Assembly: GCF_000763905.1 (NCBI RefSeq)
Contig: NZ_JRKN01000003.1
Location: 62,001 to 126,000, forward strand
DNA length: 64,000 nucleotides
Direction: 5' to 3'
DNA from: Paracoccus halophilus
GTDB lineage: Bacteria; Pseudomonadota; Alphaproteobacteria; Rhodobacterales; Rhodobacteraceae
Shown: piece after piece, positions 8,202 through 17,575 of the stretch
How positions within the stretch are numbered: position 1 is the stretch's first letter
Layout of the letters: every line of letters starts with the position of its first letter
Made by a program: the position numbers and the translations under genes
The notes under the pieces: model-generated
Seen by the model: only the letters and a program-made list of their open reading frames with translations
Databases searched by the model: none
What the model was told of the DNA's origin: nothing

Positions 8202-9416
8202 ATGGAATCCGCCGATCAGATGCGCCGCGCGCGGCGCAATGTCATCGTCCTGCTGTTCGCCCAGGCGCTGTTGGGCGCGCAGATGTCGATGATCTTCATT
8301 GTCGGCGGGCTGGCCGGGCAGATGCTCAGCCCCAATCCCTGCATCGCGACGCTGCCGCTGTCCATGATCATCCTGGGCTCGGCCCTGTCGGCGCGGCCGC
8401 TGGCGGGGTTCATGCGCCGTCACGGCCGCCGCGCGGGGTTCCTGCTGGCCTGCGGCGCCGGGGCCCTGGGGGCGGCGCTGGCCGCCTATGGCTTGATGGC
8501 GGGCAATTTCTGGCTGTTCATGCTGAGCGGGCTGCTGACCGGCATCTACATGGCCGCGCAGGGCTTCTATCGCTTTGCCGCGACCGATTGCGCGCCGCCG
8601 GAATTCGAGGCGCGCGCGATTTCCTGGGTGATGGCAGGGGGACTGGCGGCGGCGCTGACCGGGCCGTTTCTGGTGCGGATGACCGCCGAGCTGACCGCAG
8701 TGCCCTTTATCGCGACCTATGGCGCGATCATCGGGCTGAACCTGCTGGGGCCGGTGCTGTTCGCCTTTCTGGATGTGCCGCGGCCGCAGGCCCCCACCGG
8801 CGGCGCGCCGCAGGGCCGCAGTCTGGCCGAACTGATCCGGGTGCCCGAGATCGCCGTCGCGATGATCTGCGGCATGGTATCCTATGCGCTGATGAATCTT
8901 GTGATGACCTCGGCGCCGCTGGCCGTGGTCGGCTGCGGCTTTCAGACCTCGGACGCAGCGAATATCGTGTCCTTCCACGTGCTGGCCATGTTCGCGCCGT
9001 CCTTTTTCACCGGCAACCTGATTGCCCGGTTCGGCTCGGGGCGCATCGTCATGCTGGGGCTGGCGATTCTGGCGGCTGCCGGTGCCGTGGCGCTGTCCGG
9101 CGTCGAACTGGGGCAGTTCTATGCCGCCCTGATCCTGCTGGGTCTGGGCTGGAATTTCGGCTTTATCGGCGCCACCGCCATGCTGACCCGCGCCCATCGC
9201 CCGGAAGAGCGCGAAACGGTGCAGGGGCTGAACGACGCGGTGGTCTTTACCGGCGTGTTTCTGGCATCGCTGTCCTCGGGCGGGTTGATGAACTGCATGG
9301 GCGGATCGACCCAGGCGGGCTGGAACGCGGTCAACCTGGCGATGCTGCCCTTTCTGGTGCTGGCCGGGGCGGCGCTGCTGTGGCTGATGCTGCGGCCGCG
9401 CGCCTTGGCGCGCTGA
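8202..9416 (+). CDS. Major facilitator superfamily transporter
   Basis: 404 residues with about twelve hydrophobic segments and a short basic cytoplasmic linker in the middle. The halves are joined near residue 205 by the loop around VPRPQAPTGGAPQGRS. The loop between helices 2 and 3 reads GFMRRHGRRAGF, the MFS basic signature. Such proteins are usually called YfkF/YajR-like or general efflux carriers in Rhodobacterales. It sits eight bases behind eda and may be cotranscribed with it. The substrate cannot be told from the sequence. Confidence 0.85.
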   Translation: MESADQMRRARRNVIVLLFAQALLGAQMSMIFIVGGLAGQMLSPNPCIATLPLSMIILGSALSARPLAGFMRRHGRRAGFLLACGAGALGAALAAYGLMAGNFWLFMLSGLLTGIYMAAQGFYRFAATDCAPPEFEARAISWVMAGGLAAALTGPFLVRMTAELTAVPFIATYGAIIGLNLLGPVLFAFLDVPRPQAPTGGAPQGRSLAELIRVPEIAVAMICGMVSYALMNLVMTSAPLAVVGCGFQTSDAANIVSFHVLAMFAPSFFTGNLIARFGSGRIVMLGLAILAAAGAVALSGVELGQFYAALILLGLGWNFGFIGATAMLTRAHRPEERETVQGLNDAVVFTGVFLASLSSGGLMNCMGGSTQAGWNAVNLAMLPFLVLAGAALLWLMLRPRALAR

Positions 9417-9421
9417 TAACC

Positions 9422-9464
9422 GGGGCTCTGCCCCGGACCCCGGGATATTTGTCTGAAGAAGAAG
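9422..9464. repeat. Hairpin plus GGATATTTG / TGAAGAAGAAG dispersed intergenic motif, copy 1
   Basis: Between the convergent MFS and xseA genes. It contains a GGGGC-TCT-GCCCC hairpin at 9422-9434, GGATATTTG at 9443-9451 and TGAAGAAGAAG at 9454-9464. The second half recurs at 12417-12437 behind purD. Motifs of this kind are common at gene ends in Rhodobacterales genomes (recalled, not checked). It probably works as a transcription end. Confidence 0.5.
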
Positions 9465-9465
9465 C

Positions 9466-11025
9466 TCAGAAAAGCGTCTTCTGGCTCTTGTCGGGATCCG
9501 ACCTGCGCGCGGTTCTGGAAGGCGGCGCGTCGGGGCGTGCCGCCATGCGGCCATCCTGGAATTCTATTTCGAAACGCGGCGTGCGGGCGGCCTCGTCGCT
9601 GCGGGTGATGAGCCCTTCGGGGCCATGCACCACCGCATAGCCGCGTTTCAGCGTTTCCGTATAGCCCAGCGTCTGGCGGAGGCGGTCGAGGCGCTCCAGC
9701 GCGTCGCGGCGCGATGGCAGCAGGCGCCGGCCGGCAAGGATCATGCGTTGCGCCAGACCCGCGATCCGGTCGCGGTCGCGGGCGATGTTGCGGCGGGCCT
9801 CGGACAGGGTGCGGGCGCGGGCGCGGGTCAGGCGGCCGGAGAGTTCGGCCAGGCGTTCCGCCTGGCGCGCCTGCTGGCGGGTCAGGCCCAGCGGCAGGCG
9901 CCGGTGCTGATCGCGCAGGCGTTCGCGGCGGTTGCGCAGATTGCCGCGCAGGGCGGCAAGCGAGAGCGGCAGCGCGTTCAGCCGGTCGCGACGCGCGCGG
10001 ACAAAGCCTTTCAGCGCCGGCTCGAGCCGTTCGGCAAAAAGGTCGAAGCGCTGCCGGGCCGGGCCGGTCAGCGCCTGCGGCCGGCCGAGCGCGCGACCCA
10101 GATCGGTCAGGCGCTGGCGGCGGCGCTGCTGCTGCGATTGGCCGGCGCGGATCATGCGCGTGCCCAGATCCGACAGGCGCAGGGCGAGTTCGGCCCGCAC
10201 CGGCACCGCGATTTCCGCCGCCGCCGTGGGCGTGGGCGCGCGACGATCCGAGGCGAAATCGATCAGCGTCGTGTCGGTTTCATGCCCCACCGCCGAGATC
10301 AGGGGAATCTCGCTGGCGGCCGCCGCGCGGACCACGGATTCCTCGTTGAAGCCCCAGAGGTCCTCGAGGCTGCCGCCGCCGCGCGCCACGATGATCAGGT
10401 CGGGACGCGGGATCGGACCTTCGGCGGAGAGCGCGTTGAAGCCGCGGATCGCGGCGCTGACCTGGGGGGCGCAGGCCTCGCCCTGCACGGCCACGGGCCA
10501 GATCAGCACGCGGGTCGGAAAGCGGTCGCGCAGCCGGTGCAGGATGTCGCGAATGACCGCGCCCGAGGGCGAGGTCACCACCCCGATCACCCGTGGCAGC
10601 CAGGGCAACGGGCGCTTGCGGGCATCGTCGAACAGCCCCTCGGCCGCGAGTTGCTTGCGGCGCTTTTCCAGCATCATCATCAGCGCGCCGGCGCCGGCGG
10701 GTTCGATCTCGTCGACGATCAGCTGGTATTTCGACTGGCCGGGAAAGGTGGTCATGCGGCCGGTGGCGATCACCTCGATCCCCTCCTCGGGGCGGGTCGA
10801 GAGGCGCGCGGCCTGGCCCTTCCAGCTGACGGCCGCGATCACCGCGCGGTCATCCTTGAGATCGAAATAGAGATGTCCCGAGGAGGGGCGCGAGACGCGG
10901 CCAATCTCGCCACGGACGCGAACGCGGCCGAATTCGCCCTCGATCACGCGTTTGACCGCGCCGGAAAGCTCGGAGACGGTGAATTCATGGGCGTTGCCGG
11001 CGGGCGTATTCTCGAAAAGCTCCAT
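9466..11025 (-). CDS. xseA: Exodeoxyribonuclease VII large subunit
   Basis: 519 residues. The large subunit of exonuclease VII degrades single-stranded DNA together with XseB. The N-terminal OB-fold begins EFTVSELSGAVKRVIE; the catalytic domain has VVTSPSGAVIRDI, RGGGSLEDLW and SAVGHETDTTLIDF. A long Arg-rich helical region (about residues 280-450) and the ending GYAVVHGPEGLI follow, as expected. The start at 11025 was chosen because the conserved domain begins a few residues later; the frame continues open for about 780 bases upstream, but that stretch overlaps purD on the other strand. The divergent neighbour is purD, 100 bases away. xseB is not in the window. Confidence 0.93.
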   Translation of the reverse strand: MELFENTPAGNAHEFTVSELSGAVKRVIEGEFGRVRVRGEIGRVSRPSSGHLYFDLKDDRAVIAAVSWKGQAARLSTRPEEGIEVIATGRMTTFPGQSKYQLIVDEIEPAGAGALMMMLEKRRKQLAAEGLFDDARKRPLPWLPRVIGVVTSPSGAVIRDILHRLRDRFPTRVLIWPVAVQGEACAPQVSAAIRGFNALSAEGPIPRPDLIIVARGGGSLEDLWGFNEESVVRAAAASEIPLISAVGHETDTTLIDFASDRRAPTPTAAAEIAVPVRAELALRLSDLGTRMIRAGQSQQQRRRQRLTDLGRALGRPQALTGPARQRFDLFAERLEPALKGFVRARRDRLNALPLSLAALRGNLRNRRERLRDQHRRLPLGLTRQQARQAERLAELSGRLTRARARTLSEARRNIARDRDRIAGLAQRMILAGRRLLPSRRDALERLDRLRQTLGYTETLKRGYAVVHGPEGLITRSDEAARTPRFEIEFQDGRMAARPDAPPSRTARRSDPDKSQKTLF

Positions 11026-11125
11026 ACCGTGGTTGTGGCGCGCGGCGCGCGCGGGATCAAGGGGATTGATCCGCGCCCGGGCAGTTCCTAGAAGGCGCGG
11101 ACAGTCGGACAGAAGGGACCTGCGC

Positions 11126-12388
11126 ATGAATATCCTGATCCTCGGCGGCGGCGGGCGCGAACATGCGCTGGCCTGGGCGATCCGGCAGAACCCGAAATGC
11201 GACCGGCTGTTCGTGGCGCCGGGAAATGCCGGGATCGAGGCGCTGGCGCGGGTGGCGGCGCTCGACATCCTGTCGGGACCCGCGGTGATCGGCTTTTGCG
11301 AGGAGAACGCCATCGATCTGGTGGTGATCGGCCCCGAGGCGCCGCTGGCGGCCGGGGTTGCCGACGATCTGCGCGGCGCCGGGATCCTGGTCTTTGGCCC
11401 CTCGAAGATGGCGGCGCGGCTGGAGGCCTCGAAAGCCTTCACCAAGGAGATCTGCGATGCCTGCGGCGCCCCGACCGCCGCCTGGGCGCGCTTTGACGCG
11501 CTGGCGCCGGCCCGCGCCCATGTCGCCGCGAAAGGCGCGCCCATCGTCATCAAGGCCGATGGCCTGGCCGCCGGCAAGGGCGTGACCGTCGCGATGACCG
11601 AGGCCGAGGCGGTCGCCGCGCTGGAGGAGGCCTTTGGCGGCGCCTTCGGCGCGGCCGGGGCCGAGGTGGTGATCGAGGAATTCATGAGCGGCGAAGAGGC
11701 CAGCTTCTTCGTTCTTTGCGACGGCGTGGATTGCCTGCCCATTGGCACGGCGCAGGACCACAAGCGCGTCGGCGAGGGCGACAGCGGCCCCAATACCGGC
11801 GGCATGGGGGCCTATTCCCCGGCGCCGGTGCTGACGCAGGCCATTCAGGACCAGGTGATGGCGCGGATCATTCGTCCGACCGTGGCCGAGATGGCCCGGC
11901 GCGGGATGCCGTTTCAGGGCGTGCTTTATGCCGGGCTGATGATCGAGAACGGCACGGCGCGGCTGGTCGAATACAATGTGCGCTTCGGCGATCCCGAATG
12001 CCAGGTGCTGATGATGCGTCTTGGGGCACAGGCGCTGGATCTGATCCTGGCCTGTGCCGAGGGCCGGCTGTCGGAATGCGCCGTGACCTGGGCCGATGAT
12101 CATGCCCTGACCGTGGTCATGGCTGCCAGGGGCTATCCGGGCGGCTATGACAAGGGCAGCCGGATCCTGGGCCTGGATACGCTGCCCGAGGATTCCGCGC
12201 ATATGGTCTTTCATGCCGGCACTGCATGGCATGACGGGGCGATCGTGGCCTCGGGCGGGCGGGTGCTTGCCGCGACCGGGCGCGGTGCGACCCTGGCCGA
12301 GGCACATGCGCGCGCCTATGCGCTGGCCGATGCGATCGACTGGCCGCAAGGGTTCCATCGCCGCGATATCGGCTGGCGCGCGCTTTGA
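11126..12388 (+). CDS. purD: Phosphoribosylamine--glycine ligase (GAR synthetase)
   Basis: 420 residues. It catalyses ATP-dependent joining of glycine to 5-phosphoribosylamine, the second step of purine synthesis. MNILILGGGGREHALAW is the classic N-terminus; ATP-grasp signatures include IVIKADGLAAGKGV, EEFMSGEEASF, and DHKRVGEGDSGPNTGGMG. The ending has GRVLAATGRG. An A/G-rich stretch lies upstream. It is divergent from xseA, a pairing common in Rhodobacterales. Confidence 0.96.
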   Translation: MNILILGGGGREHALAWAIRQNPKCDRLFVAPGNAGIEALARVAALDILSGPAVIGFCEENAIDLVVIGPEAPLAAGVADDLRGAGILVFGPSKMAARLEASKAFTKEICDACGAPTAAWARFDALAPARAHVAAKGAPIVIKADGLAAGKGVTVAMTEAEAVAALEEAFGGAFGAAGAEVVIEEFMSGEEASFFVLCDGVDCLPIGTAQDHKRVGEGDSGPNTGGMGAYSPAPVLTQAIQDQVMARIIRPTVAEMARRGMPFQGVLYAGLMIENGTARLVEYNVRFGDPECQVLMMRLGAQALDLILACAEGRLSECAVTWADDHALTVVMAARGYPGGYDKGSRILGLDTLPEDSAHMVFHAGTAWHDGAIVASGGRVLAATGRGATLAEAHARAYALADAIDWPQGFHRRDIGWRAL

Positions 12389-12416
12389 GCCGCCGTCCGG
12401 GCGGCGCTGCCGGCAT

Positions 12417-12437
12417 GGATATTTGCATGAAGAAGAA
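12417..12437. repeat. GGATATTTG / TGAAGAAGAA dispersed motif, copy 2
   Basis: GGATATTTG at 12417-12425 and TGAAGAAGAA at 12428-12437, directly behind purD. It is preceded by a GCCGCC/GGCGGC hairpin at 12389-12405. It matches the copy at 9443-9464 in sequence and arrangement. Likely part of a transcription end for purD. Confidence 0.5.
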
Positions 12438-12513
12438 AAGGCGCGGGCGGGCGCCCGGCGCGCCTGTCCTGACGACCGGCAGATAAATTGTGCGGCCGCG
12501 GCGGTTTCGGTCT

Positions 12514-12542
12514 TTGCAAGTCGCCTGAGGCGGTTCTATAGT
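12514..12542 (+). promoter_or_regulatory. Sigma-70 promoter of the leuA leader transcript
   Basis: -35 TTGCAA (12514-12519), 17-base spacer, -10 TATAGT (12537-12542). Only seven bases separate the -10 from the ATG of the leader peptide at 12550. The expected transcription start therefore falls on or next to that ATG, which predicts a leaderless mRNA. Confidence 0.75.
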
Positions 12543-12549
12543 CCGGGCC

Positions 12550-12648
12550 ATGACTCGGATGCGACACATCGCCACTGCCAGGAACGCGCGAATAAGCGCG
12601 CGCTTTGCCGTGAGCCTCCGCGGTCTGCTGCTTCTTACGCTGCGCTGA
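12550..12648 (+). CDS. leuL: leu operon leader peptide (leucine-sensing attenuation)
   Basis: A 32-codon open frame ending in LRGLLLLTLR, with four consecutive Leu codons (12625-12636) and further Leu codons at 12616 and 12640. The peptide has no other recognisable feature, and its position between a good promoter and leuA is that expected for a leader peptide. When charged leucyl-tRNA is scarce a ribosome would stall on the Leu run and change folding of the RNA downstream. There is no ribosome-binding site: the -10 box ends seven bases before the ATG, so translation probably starts on a leaderless message. Leucine leader peptides are known in alphaproteobacteria. The reading frame and Leu run are seen directly; the regulatory role is inference. 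Confidence 0.8.
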   Translation: MTRMRHIATARNARISARFAVSLRGLLLLTLR

Positions 12649-12722
12649 GCGGGTCTTCCGGGCCGCCGCTCAGCCAGGTTCGTGCCCGGCTTTACGGATC
12701 AGCAACGAATTCAGCGTAAGAA
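12632..12722 (+). promoter_or_regulatory. leuA attenuator: alternative RNA pairings between leader Leu codons and leuA ribosome-binding region
   Basis: Three competing pairings are visible. (1) 12632-12642 TTCTTACGCTG, inside the Leu codons, is perfectly complementary over 11 bases to 12712-12722, next to the leuA start and overlapping its AAGAAAG site. (2) A perfect 9-bp stem joins 12644-12652 with 12666-12674. (3) CCGGGC 12658-12663 can pair with GCCCGG 12684-12689, followed by CTTTA, a weak terminator candidate. A ribosome paused on the Leu codons would block pairing 1 and free the leuA start. Whether control is by transcription termination or by translation initiation cannot be settled by eye. 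Confidence 0.6.
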
Positions 12723-12732
12723 AGACCCCGAT

Positions 12733-14295
12733 ATGACCGACAAGAACCGCGTATTCATATTCGACACCACATTGCGCGACGGCGAGCAGTCGCCGGGCGC
12801 CACCATGACCCATGCCGAAAAGCTGGAAATCGCCCAGATGCTGGACGAGATGGGCGTGGACATCATCGAGGCGGGTTTCCCCATCGCCTCGGAGGGCGAT
12901 TTCGCCGCCGTGAGCGAGATCGCCAGACAGGCGCGAAACAGCGTGATCTGCGGGCTGGCGCGCGCACAACTGCCCGATATCGACCGCTGCTGGGAAGCGG
13001 TGAGGCACGCGAAACGCCCGCGCATCCACACCTTCATCGGCACCTCGCCCCTGCACCGCGCGATCCCCGGTCTGGACATGGACCAGATGGCCGAGCGGAT
13101 CGAGCAGACGGTGACCCATGCCCGCAACCTGTGCGACAATGTGCAGTGGTCGCCGATGGATGCCACCCGGACCGAGCATGATTATCTGTGTCGCGTGGTC
13201 GAAATCGCGATCAGATGCGGCGCCAACACCATCAATATCCCGGACACCGTCGGCTATACCGCGCCGCGCGAAAGCGCCGATCTGATCCGCATGCTGCTGG
13301 AACGCGTGCCGGGCGCCGATGAGGTCGTCTTTGCCACCCATTGCCACAACGATCTGGGCATGGCGACGGCGAACTCGCTGGCCGCGGTCGAGGCCGGCGC
13401 GCGCCAGATCGAATGCACGATCAACGGCCTGGGCGAGCGTGCCGGCAATACCGCGCTGGAAGAGGTGGTGATGGCCATGCGCGTGCGCAACGACATCATG
13501 CCCTATTCCACCGGCATAGACACCACCAAGATCATGGGCCTGTCGCGGCGCGTGGCGCAGGTCTCGGGCTTTCCGGTGCAGTTCAACAAGGCGATCGTCG
13601 GCAAGAACGCGTTCCTGCATGAATCCGGCATTCATCAGGACGGGGTGCTGAAGAATGTCGAGACATTCGAGATCATGCGCCCCGCCGATATCGGTCTCAA
13701 TGAAGCCAATATCGTCATGGGCAAGCATTCGGGCCGGGCCGCGCTGCGCTCGAAGCTGCGCGACCTGGGTTATGACCTGGGCGATAACCAGTTGAAAGAT
13801 GTCTTTGTCCGCTTCAAGGCGCTGGCCGATCGCAAGAAGGAAATCTATGACGACGATCTGGTCGCGCTGATGCAGGACAGCACGGCCAATACCGAAGACG
13901 ATTACCTGCAGGTCAAGCATCTGCGCGTGGTCTGCGGCAGCGACGGGCAATCGGCAGATCTGACCATGATCGTCGGCGATGAGGAAAAGACCGTCCATGC
14001 GACCGGCGACGGGCCGGTCGACGCCTGCTTCAACGCTGTCAAGGCGATCTGGCCGCATCAGGCGCGGTTGCAGCTGTATCAGGTCCATGCCGTGACCGAG
14101 GGAACCGACGCCCAGGCCACCGTCAGCGTCCGGATGGAGGAGGAGGGCCGCATCGCCACTGGCCAGGCGGCCGATACCGACACCATCCTGGCCAGCGTCA
14201 AGGCCTATGTCGGCGCCCTGAACCGGCTGAAGGTCAGGCGCGAAATGGTCGGTGAAGGGGCCGACAAGAAACAGGTCAGCATGTATTCGCATTGA
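12733..14295 (+). CDS. leuA: 2-isopropylmalate synthase
   Basis: 520 residues. It condenses acetyl-CoA with 2-oxoisovalerate, the first committed step of leucine synthesis. The N-terminal TIM-barrel domain opens with [16 protein letters not shown]. Metal-binding histidines are in [16 protein letters not shown], with [22 protein letters not shown] motifs close by. The linker has [10 protein letters not shown]. The C-terminal LeuA allosteric domain (about residues 385-515) binds leucine and gives feedback inhibition. The start at 12733 fits the conserved N-terminus; its ribosome site is a weak AAGAAAG that can be buried in leader RNA structure. It stands alone, followed by hairpins and a convergent gene. 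Confidence 0.96.
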   Translation: MTDKNRVFIFDTTLRDGEQSPGATMTHAEKLEIAQMLDEMGVDIIEAGFPIASEGDFAAVSEIARQARNSVICGLARAQLPDIDRCWEAVRHAKRPRIHTFIGTSPLHRAIPGLDMDQMAERIEQTVTHARNLCDNVQWSPMDATRTEHDYLCRVVEIAIRCGANTINIPDTVGYTAPRESADLIRMLLERVPGADEVVFATHCHNDLGMATANSLAAVEAGARQIECTINGLGERAGNTALEEVVMAMRVRNDIMPYSTGIDTTKIMGLSRRVAQVSGFPVQFNKAIVGKNAFLHESGIHQDGVLKNVETFEIMRPADIGLNEANIVMGKHSGRAALRSKLRDLGYDLGDNQLKDVFVRFKALADRKKEIYDDDLVALMQDSTANTEDDYLQVKHLRVVCGSDGQSADLTMIVGDEEKTVHATGDGPVDACFNAVKAIWPHQARLQLYQVHAVTEGTDAQATVSVRMEEEGRIATGQAADTDTILASVKAYVGALNRLKVRREMVGEGADKKQVSMYSH

Positions 14296-14316
14296 ATCGC
14301 GCAACCAACCGGCTTA

Positions 14317-14336
14317 GGCGCGGGCCTTCCCGCGCC
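14317..14336 (+). terminator. Hairpin after leuA
   Basis: Perfect 8-bp stem GGCGCGGG / CCCGCGCC with a CCTT loop, 21 bases past the leuA stop. There is no clear T-run, so it may need Rho or act as a 3' end stabiliser. Confidence 0.5.
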
Positions 14337-14380
14337 ATGCCGCCCGAGCGGCGATCGGGGCAGTTCTCCCCGCTCGCCCT

Positions 14381-14401
14381 GCGGGGCACTGCCTGCCCCG
14401 C
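14381..14401. terminator. Second hairpin in the leuA / glycosyltransferase gap
   Basis: Perfect 8-bp stem GCGGGGCA / TGCCCCGC with a five-base loop, between convergent genes. No T-run on either side. The rest of the 200-base gap (14296-14496) shows no gene. Confidence 0.4.
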
Positions 14402-14496
14402 GCGGCGTCACTCGGGGGACAGCCAAGCGTTCTCGACGTTACGGATGTGCCGTCTTCGGTCGCATGGCAGCGCCTTCGCGTCGCCGGAGCGGTCAT

Positions 14497-15363
14497 TCAG
14501 GCAAGCTGTTTCTTCTGGGCAAATTCCAGGTCAACCCCTTGCAGAAAGGGAAAATCGTCCTCCAGCAGTTCCTGAAACGCCTCGCCGTCGATCTCATGGA
14601 ACCAGCGTGGCCAGCGCCAGGTGCGTTTCTCGGCCGAGTCGCCCTCGTCCCAGCGTAACTGCACATAGCCCAGCCCGTCAGGATCGGTGAATGACGGAAA
14701 ATTCCTGGGCAGCTGGAAATGATTATAGGCATAGATGCAGCGCCCCGGCATCCGCATCCGCACGGCCGCCCCGGCGCCGACAAAGGCCTGGTGCGTGTGG
14801 TGAAACTTGACCGGCTCGCCGTCGTAACTGCCGAAAACCAACCCGTTGGGAGAGCTGAAACCGAAGCCGGGCAGATCGGTAAAGCGCTGCGCCGTGCTGC
14901 GGATGCGGTCCACATGGTGGCGGCTGAAGGCGTCGTCATCATCGACCCGGAACTGGATGACCGGCCGTCCCGCCTGATCGGCCGCCTCGAGCAGATGCGA
15001 TCTCAGCGCGTCCATCGGCGTCCGCTCACCCGAGACGATGATCCGGATCTGCGGCACGTCGGCGCAAAGATCCCGCAGCCGTTCCAGCCATGGTTTCGGC
15101 ATTTCCGGCGAGGTCAGAAACCAGAAGCGGAAATCCGCATCCGTCTGGGCCTTGATCGAGGGCAGGCACAGGGTCTCGAAGGCGGTGAAACGGCGCGTCA
15201 GCCGCTCGTCGGCATAGAGCTTCGGGATGCGTCCGGCGATGACCTCCGGTGCGCCGCCGCCTTCCTTGCGCGTCTCGACCCAGTCGCATTTTCCCAGGAA
15301 CGAGAACCGGCAGATGCCCACGATATCGTCGCGCAAGAGTTGTTCCCTTCTGAAATCCGGCAT
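14497..15363 (-). CDS. Putative rhamnosyltransferase-family glycosyltransferase
   Basis: 288 residues, cytoplasmic, no membrane segment. It matches the 'putative rhamnosyl transferase' family found widely in Rhodobacterales. Visible features are RFTAFETLCLPSIKAQTDADF near residues 58-78, the acidic FRVDDDDAFS motif near 138-147 that would bind metal and nucleotide-sugar, and a C-terminal aromatic patch (WRWPRWFHEIDGEAF). The sugar and acceptor are not known; the family name is historical. It is convergent with leuA and divergent from the mreB operon. Confidence 0.78.
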   Translation of the reverse strand: MPDFRREQLLRDDIVGICRFSFLGKCDWVETRKEGGGAPEVIAGRIPKLYADERLTRRFTAFETLCLPSIKAQTDADFRFWFLTSPEMPKPWLERLRDLCADVPQIRIIVSGERTPMDALRSHLLEAADQAGRPVIQFRVDDDDAFSRHHVDRIRSTAQRFTDLPGFGFSSPNGLVFGSYDGEPVKFHHTHQAFVGAGAAVRMRMPGRCIYAYNHFQLPRNFPSFTDPDGLGYVQLRWDEGDSAEKRTWRWPRWFHEIDGEAFQELLEDDFPFLQGVDLEFAQKKQLA

Positions 15364-15408
15364 CCTTAACGGACTGTTAGGTATGTGCTGCTATGGGGTC
15401 AAGCATGA

Positions 15409-16623
<1,215 letters not shown>

Positions 16624-16633
16624 TCGCGGCAAG

Positions 16634-17575
16634 ATGGCGCGCAAGGGCCCAGATTACGCGGCTCCGGTTCGCCGCATCCTCGTTTCGCTGCTGGTGCTGA
16701 TGCTGCTGGCGCTGTTCCTGTTCTGGCAGATCGACAGCCCGCGCGCCGAACGCATGCGCGCGCGGTTCATCGACCGTTTCGTGCCCAGTTTCGAATGGGC
16801 CATGGTGCCGGTCACCAAGCTGTCGCATATGGTCGCGGGCTTCCAGTCCTATGCCCGTCTCTACGAACAGAACCAGGAATTGCGGCGCGAGCTGCAGAAG
16901 ATGTCGGCCTGGAAAGAGGCCGCGGTGCAGCTGGAACAGGAAAACGCCAAGCTGCTGGCGCAGAACAATGTTCGCATCGATCCGGCGCTGACCTCGGTCT
17001 CGGGCGTGGTGCTGACCGACAGCGGCACGGCATTCCGCCAGTCGGTGCTGCTGAATGTCGGCGCGCGCGACGGCATCGTCGATGGCTGGGCGACAATGGA
17101 CGGGCTGGGCCTGGTGGGCCGCATCTCGGGCGTCGGGCAGAGCACCAGCCGGGTGCTGCTGCTGACCGACCCGACCAGCCGGATTCCGGTGACCATACAG
17201 CCCTCGGGTCAGCATGCGTTGCTGAGCGGCGACAACACCGCCCTGCCCGCGCTGGATTTCGTCGAAAGCCCGGAAAACATCCGGCCCGGCGACCGCGTCG
17301 TCAGTTCCGGCGATGGCGGGCTGTTTCCGCCCGGCCTGCTGGTCGGTCAGGTGGCGCTGGCCAGCGACGGGCGCCTGCGGGTCAGGCTGGCGGCGGATTA
17401 CGGGCGGCTGGAATTCCTGCGCGTTCTGCGCAGCCACCCGGCCGAGCAGCTGCCCGATACGGGGCTGCTGATCCCGCCGCCGGCATTCGACTTCATCGGC
17501 CCGCCGATGCCCCCGGGCGGCATCGGCGCGAATGACCAGACCGCGCTGTCCGAGGCGGAGAGCCCGGATGATTGA
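16634..17575 (+). CDS. mreC: Rod shape-determining protein MreC
   Basis: 313 residues, a bitopic inner-membrane scaffold linking MreB to the periplasmic wall synthases. A single membrane segment lies at about residues 16-36 (LVSLLVLMLLALFLFW), then a periplasmic coiled coil at about 75-115 (YEQNQELRRELQKMSAWKE). Two small beta domains follow, with VGARDGIVDGW, GLVGRISGVG, and LTDPTSRIPV. The C-terminus is Pro/Gly-rich and variable. It overlaps mreD by eight bases. Confidence 0.95.
   Translation: MARKGPDYAAPVRRILVSLLVLMLLALFLFWQIDSPRAERMRARFIDRFVPSFEWAMVPVTKLSHMVAGFQSYARLYEQNQELRRELQKMSAWKEAAVQLEQENAKLLAQNNVRIDPALTSVSGVVLTDSGTAFRQSVLLNVGARDGIVDGWATMDGLGLVGRISGVGQSTSRVLLLTDPTSRIPVTIQPSGQHALLSGDNTALPALDFVESPENIRPGDRVVSSGDGGLFPPGLLVGQVALASDGRLRVRLAADYGRLEFLRVLRSHPAEQLPDTGLLIPPPAFDFIGPPMPPGGIGANDQTALSEAESPDD

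Noticed and set aside
12427..12486. 19-codon frame beginning MKKKRRGRAP behind purD
   Set aside because: Its start lies inside the dispersed GAAGAAGAA motif. No ribosome-binding site and no hydrophobic or conserved feature.
14296..14496. Hairpin-rich gap as a tRNA or small RNA gene
   Set aside because: Two simple hairpins are present but no cloverleaf, no promoter, and no CCA end. It is best seen as the ends of two convergent genes.
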